Source: CAYYJM01 sp964471755
GTDB taxonomy: Bacteria > Planctomycetota > Planctomycetia > Gemmatales > Gemmataceae
DNA length: 15,756 nucleotides
NCBI GenBank assembly: GCA_964471755.1
Contig: CAYYJM010000144.1
Coordinates: 1 to 15,756, forward strand
Reading direction: 5' to 3'
A program made the position numbers and the translations under genes. Below the pieces are notes generated by a model that saw only the letters and a list, made by a program, of their open reading frames with translations, did no database searches and had not been told where the DNA came from. Every line of letters begins with the position of its first letter. Within the stretch, counting starts at the first letter, position 1. Shown here one piece after another: positions 13,657 through 15,756 of this stretch.

Positions 13657-14826
13657 TCACCCCTTCTGTACCTCGACCCACTTCTGTTCGCGGGCCGACC
13701 GGTCGATCGCATCGAGAACGAGCTGCGTGTGGTAGGCGTTGCGGAAGTCCGGCTGCGGCTTCTCGCCCTTGCCCACGGCCTGGAAGAAGTCCGCCACCTG
13801 GTGGACGAACGACTCGGCGTACCCGATCTGCAAGCCCGGCACCCACCAGTGGGCCATGTACGGATGTTCTTCGTGCCCCTCCTTGTCGCGGCCGTTATCC
13901 GTGATGTGAACCGACTTCCAGCCGCGCGTCCGGCCCTCGCCTTCCTTGTAGTCGAACACCTGCAAGCGGTGCAGGTCGTGCAGATCCCAGAACAGGCTCA
14001 TGTTCTCGCCGTTGATCTCGAACGTGTACAGCGCCTTGTGGCCGCGTGCGTAGCGGGTAGACTCGAACGTCGCCAGCGAGCCGTTGTCGAAGCGAGCCAG
14101 GAAGGCGCACGCATCATCGATGCCGACCGGCTCGACCTTGCCGGTCAGCGTGTGCGTCCGCTCCTTGACGAACGTCTCCTGCATGGCGTTGACGGTCTTC
14201 ATGTCGCCGTTGAGCCACAGGGCCGTGTCGATGCAGTGGGCCAGCAGATCGCCGGTGACGCCACTCCCCGCGGCGGCAGCATCGAGTCGCCACAGACCCT
14301 GGCCGCCCTGCGGCAGATCACTCTTGATCGTCCAGTCCTGGAGGAACTTGGCCCGGTAGTGGAAGATTCGACCGAGTCGGCCCTCGTCAATGAGCCGCTT
14401 GGCCAGGGTCACGGCCGGCACCCGACGGTAGTTGTACCAGACCATGTTCGGCACGCCGGCCTTCTCGACCGCCTCGACCATCGTGAGGGCCTCGGGGCCG
14501 TTCATGGCCAGCGGCTTCTCGCACAGGATCATCTTGCCGGCCCGGGCCGCCGCGATGGCGATCTCGGCGTGCAGATTGTTCGGCGTGCAGATGTCGATCA
14601 GATCGATGTCCTTGCGAGCGATCAGCTTGCGCCAGTCGGTCTCATGGCTCTCGTAGCCCCACTGCTGGGCGAACGCCTTCACCTTGGCCTCGTCGCGGGC
14701 GCAGACGGCCTTGAGAACGGGCCGGTAGGGCAGGTCGAAGAACTGCGGAGCCTGCTTGTAGGCGTTGGAGTGCGTCCGGCCCATGAAGCCGTAGCCGACC
14801 ACGCCGACGTTGAGGGGTTTCGTCAT
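13657..14826 (-). CDS. Gfo/Idh/MocA family NAD(P)-dependent oxidoreductase
   Basis: A 389-residue dehydrogenase. The N-terminal Rossmann domain has VGVVGYGFMGRTHSNAY (7-23) with the GxGxxG-type loop, then DICTPNNLHAE (78-88), and CEKPLA (102-107), the family's catalytic EKP motif. The C-terminal domain has GVTGDLLAHCIDTALWL (189-205), where D193 and H197 correspond to the usual catalytic Asp/His region. Family members oxidise or reduce hydroxyl groups of sugars, inositols and related compounds with NAD(P); the substrate here is unknown. Start 14826 is preferred over a GTG at 14841 because AAGGA (14834-14838) lies 7 bases upstream. No signal or Tat-type N-terminus is seen, so it is cytoplasmic. 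Many planctomycete genomes carry dozens of such genes together with epimerase-like TIM barrels such as the one at 12022. Confidence 0.95.
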   Translation of the reverse strand: MTKPLNVGVVGYGFMGRTHSNAYKQAPQFFDLPYRPVLKAVCARDEAKVKAFAQQWGYESHETDWRKLIARKDIDLIDICTPNNLHAEIAIAAARAGKMILCEKPLAMNGPEALTMVEAVEKAGVPNMVWYNYRRVPAVTLAKRLIDEGRLGRIFHYRAKFLQDWTIKSDLPQGGQGLWRLDAAAAGSGVTGDLLAHCIDTALWLNGDMKTVNAMQETFVKERTHTLTGKVEPVGIDDACAFLARFDNGSLATFESTRYARGHKALYTFEINGENMSLFWDLHDLHRLQVFDYKEGEGRTRGWKSVHITDNGRDKEGHEEHPYMAHWWVPGLQIGYAESFVHQVADFFQAVGKGEKPQPDFRNAYHTQLVLDAIDRSAREQKWVEVQKG

Positions 14827-14860
14827 CGAGATTTCCTTCACTGCGTCACGAGATTGAAGA

Positions 14861-14870
14861 NNNNNNNNNN
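14861..14870. other. Assembly gap (10 N) upstream of the oxidoreductase
   Basis: Ten Ns lie between the oxidoreductase start and the serine-hydrolase stop. Any promoter of the oxidoreductase gene may be hidden here. The true distance between the two genes, and even whether the flanking contigs are correctly joined, cannot be judged from the sequence. Confidence 0.95.
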
Positions 14871-14904
14871 TTCGCGTATTGCTGATCGCTCCGTCCGGTT
14901 CGGC

Positions 14905-15738
14905 TCATGGCCGGGACTCGTTCGGGGTGGCGAACTGTTGCCAGACCTGCTGGGCGATCCGGGCACAGAGGGCGTTGCCGGCATTGTCGCGCTGCCAGGT
15001 GCGGTCCCGGTTCTTGCTCGTCAGCACGCAGACGGCGACCGCCCCGCCGGGCGTGTAGAGGATACCGGCGTCGGTTCGGGCGTCGCTGACCGAGCCGTCC
15101 TTGTGAGCGACGATGGCCCCGGCCGGCAGATATCGCCGGAACTTGTCGGTGTCCTCGTTCGCCTTGAGATGGCCCAGGACCGATTGCTTCAGAGCGGGTC
15201 GAAGCCGATCGCCGGCACCGATCTGCTCGAACAGTGAGACCATCTCGCGGGCCGTCGTCGAGCCCAGGCCGTATTTCTTCGTCCGCTCTGGATCGACCGA
15301 GGTCGTCGAACCGCGGAAGACCTTCGCGTTGATGCGCGTCTCCTTCAGGCCCCAGTCGGCCATGCGGCGGTTGACCGATGCGATGCCGACCCGGTCCAGG
15401 ACGAGGTTCGTCGCGGTGTTGTCGGACACGGCCGTCATGAGGTGGAGCAGGTCGCGCACCGGGAAGCAGGCCCCTTCGCTGAAGTGCAGCCGAATCAGGC
15501 CGCTGCCGGGCACCTTGTCCTCGTCGCGCAGGGTGGCCTTGTCGCGGAGAGAGAACTTGCCCGCGTCGGCCTGGAGGTACGCCTCGATCAGGACGGCGAC
15601 CTTGATCAGGCTGGCCGTCGGCATGACGGCGTCGGCGTTGTGGTAGAACGTCTCGCCGGTCTCCAGGTTCTTGACGGCGACGGCGACCTGGCCAGCGTGG
15701 GCCTTGATCAGCGGGTCGAGCCGCTGGACGAGCGTCAT
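14905..15738 (-). CDS. Class A beta-lactamase-fold serine hydrolase (start uncertain, possibly 5'-truncated)
   Basis: At least 277 residues of the beta-lactamase class A-like family (Beta-lactamase2). The active-site set is visible: S43-L-I-K46 (SxxK), S105-D-N107 (SDN) and K213-D-G215 in place of KTG. The Omega-loop E-x-x-L-N that supplies the general base of true class A beta-lactamases is not evident: the region about 36 residues after SDN reads INAKVFRGSTT. So it may be a transpeptidase- or carboxypeptidase-like penicillin-binding enzyme or another hydrolase rather than a resistance enzyme. The ATG at 15738 has no clear Shine-Dalgarno, and the frame stays open to the window edge (codons V-L-R-A-D-E before it). 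The real start, perhaps with a signal peptide, is therefore probably outside the window. It faces the same way as the oxidoreductase across the N gap. Confidence 0.82.
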   Translation of the reverse strand: MTLVQRLDPLIKAHAGQVAVAVKNLETGETFYHNADAVMPTASLIKVAVLIEAYLQADAGKFSLRDKATLRDEDKVPGSGLIRLHFSEGACFPVRDLLHLMTAVSDNTATNLVLDRVGIASVNRRMADWGLKETRINAKVFRGSTTSVDPERTKKYGLGSTTAREMVSLFEQIGAGDRLRPALKQSVLGHLKANEDTDKFRRYLPAGAIVAHKDGSVSDARTDAGILYTPGGAVAVCVLTSKNRDRTWQRDNAGNALCARIAQQVWQQFATPNESRP

Positions 15739-15756
15739 CTCGTCGGCGCGCAGGAC

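Noticed and set aside
13492..15237. Long plus-strand open frame opposite the oxidoreductase and serine hydrolase
   Set aside because: It is antisense to genes with clear catalytic motifs and crosses the N gap, and it shows no recognisable domain.
1..15756. CRISPR arrays, tRNA or rRNA genes, insertion sequences
   Set aside because: I saw no regularly spaced direct repeats, no recognisable tRNA/rRNA sequence and no transposase. The tandem repeat at 13615-13650 is too short and has no spacers.

Overview
The window is GC-rich and looks like a planctomycete, most likely the Gemmataceae/Gemmatales group. The indications are a Ser/Thr kinase fused through one membrane segment to a WD40-type sensor, a DUF1559 pseudopilin-like protein, a formylglycine-type sulfatase, a Gfo/Idh/MocA oxidoreductase, a tagatose-3-epimerase-like TIM barrel, a Uma2 nuclease and abundant GC-rich palindromic repeats. 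Two runs of exactly ten Ns suggest a scaffolded draft or metagenome assembly. The taxonomic call is inference from gene content.

Layout, plus strand, 1-5560: a 5'-truncated kinase-WD40 gene, a DUF1559 gene 19 bases later, a 225-base gap, then a TatD-like/EboB-like TIM-barrel hydrolase whose stop codon overlaps the start of tsaD (tRNA t6A synthesis). A convergent membrane-anchored or exported sulfatase follows on the minus strand (5569-7311). It is divergent from an HtrA/Deg-type protease (7600-8793) that is interrupted by an N gap.

The most interesting part is a tightly packed minus-strand operon, 12873 down to 8802. In order of transcription it encodes a sugar 3-epimerase-like protein; a small membrane protein with eight consecutive cysteines; a membrane-anchored SRPBCC protein; an E1/ThiF-like RiPP cyclodehydratase partner with an RRE-like N-terminus and two CxxC pairs; and a YcaO protein ending in the PxPxP motif of azoline-forming YcaOs. 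The junctions are a 4-base ATGA overlap, 9 bases, 3 bases and another ATGA overlap, so translation is probably coupled. The E1-like/YcaO pair is the hallmark of thiazole/oxazole-modified peptide (TOMM) biosynthesis. No separate precursor peptide, dehydrogenase or transporter is visible. The Cys8 tract in the co-encoded membrane protein is therefore the obvious candidate substrate, which would mean azoline formation inside a membrane protein rather than in a small secreted peptide. This is a hypothesis. The E1-like gene also carries a perfect 28-bp inverted repeat inside its reading frame, at the Rossmann nucleotide-binding loop, resembling a protein-coding palindromic element.

Upstream on the minus strand are a Uma2-family nuclease-like protein (12948-13505), a long hairpin with a tandem repeat (13541-13650), a Gfo/Idh/MocA oxidoreductase (13657-14826), the second N gap and a class A beta-lactamase-fold serine hydrolase (14905-15738) whose start may lie beyond the window.
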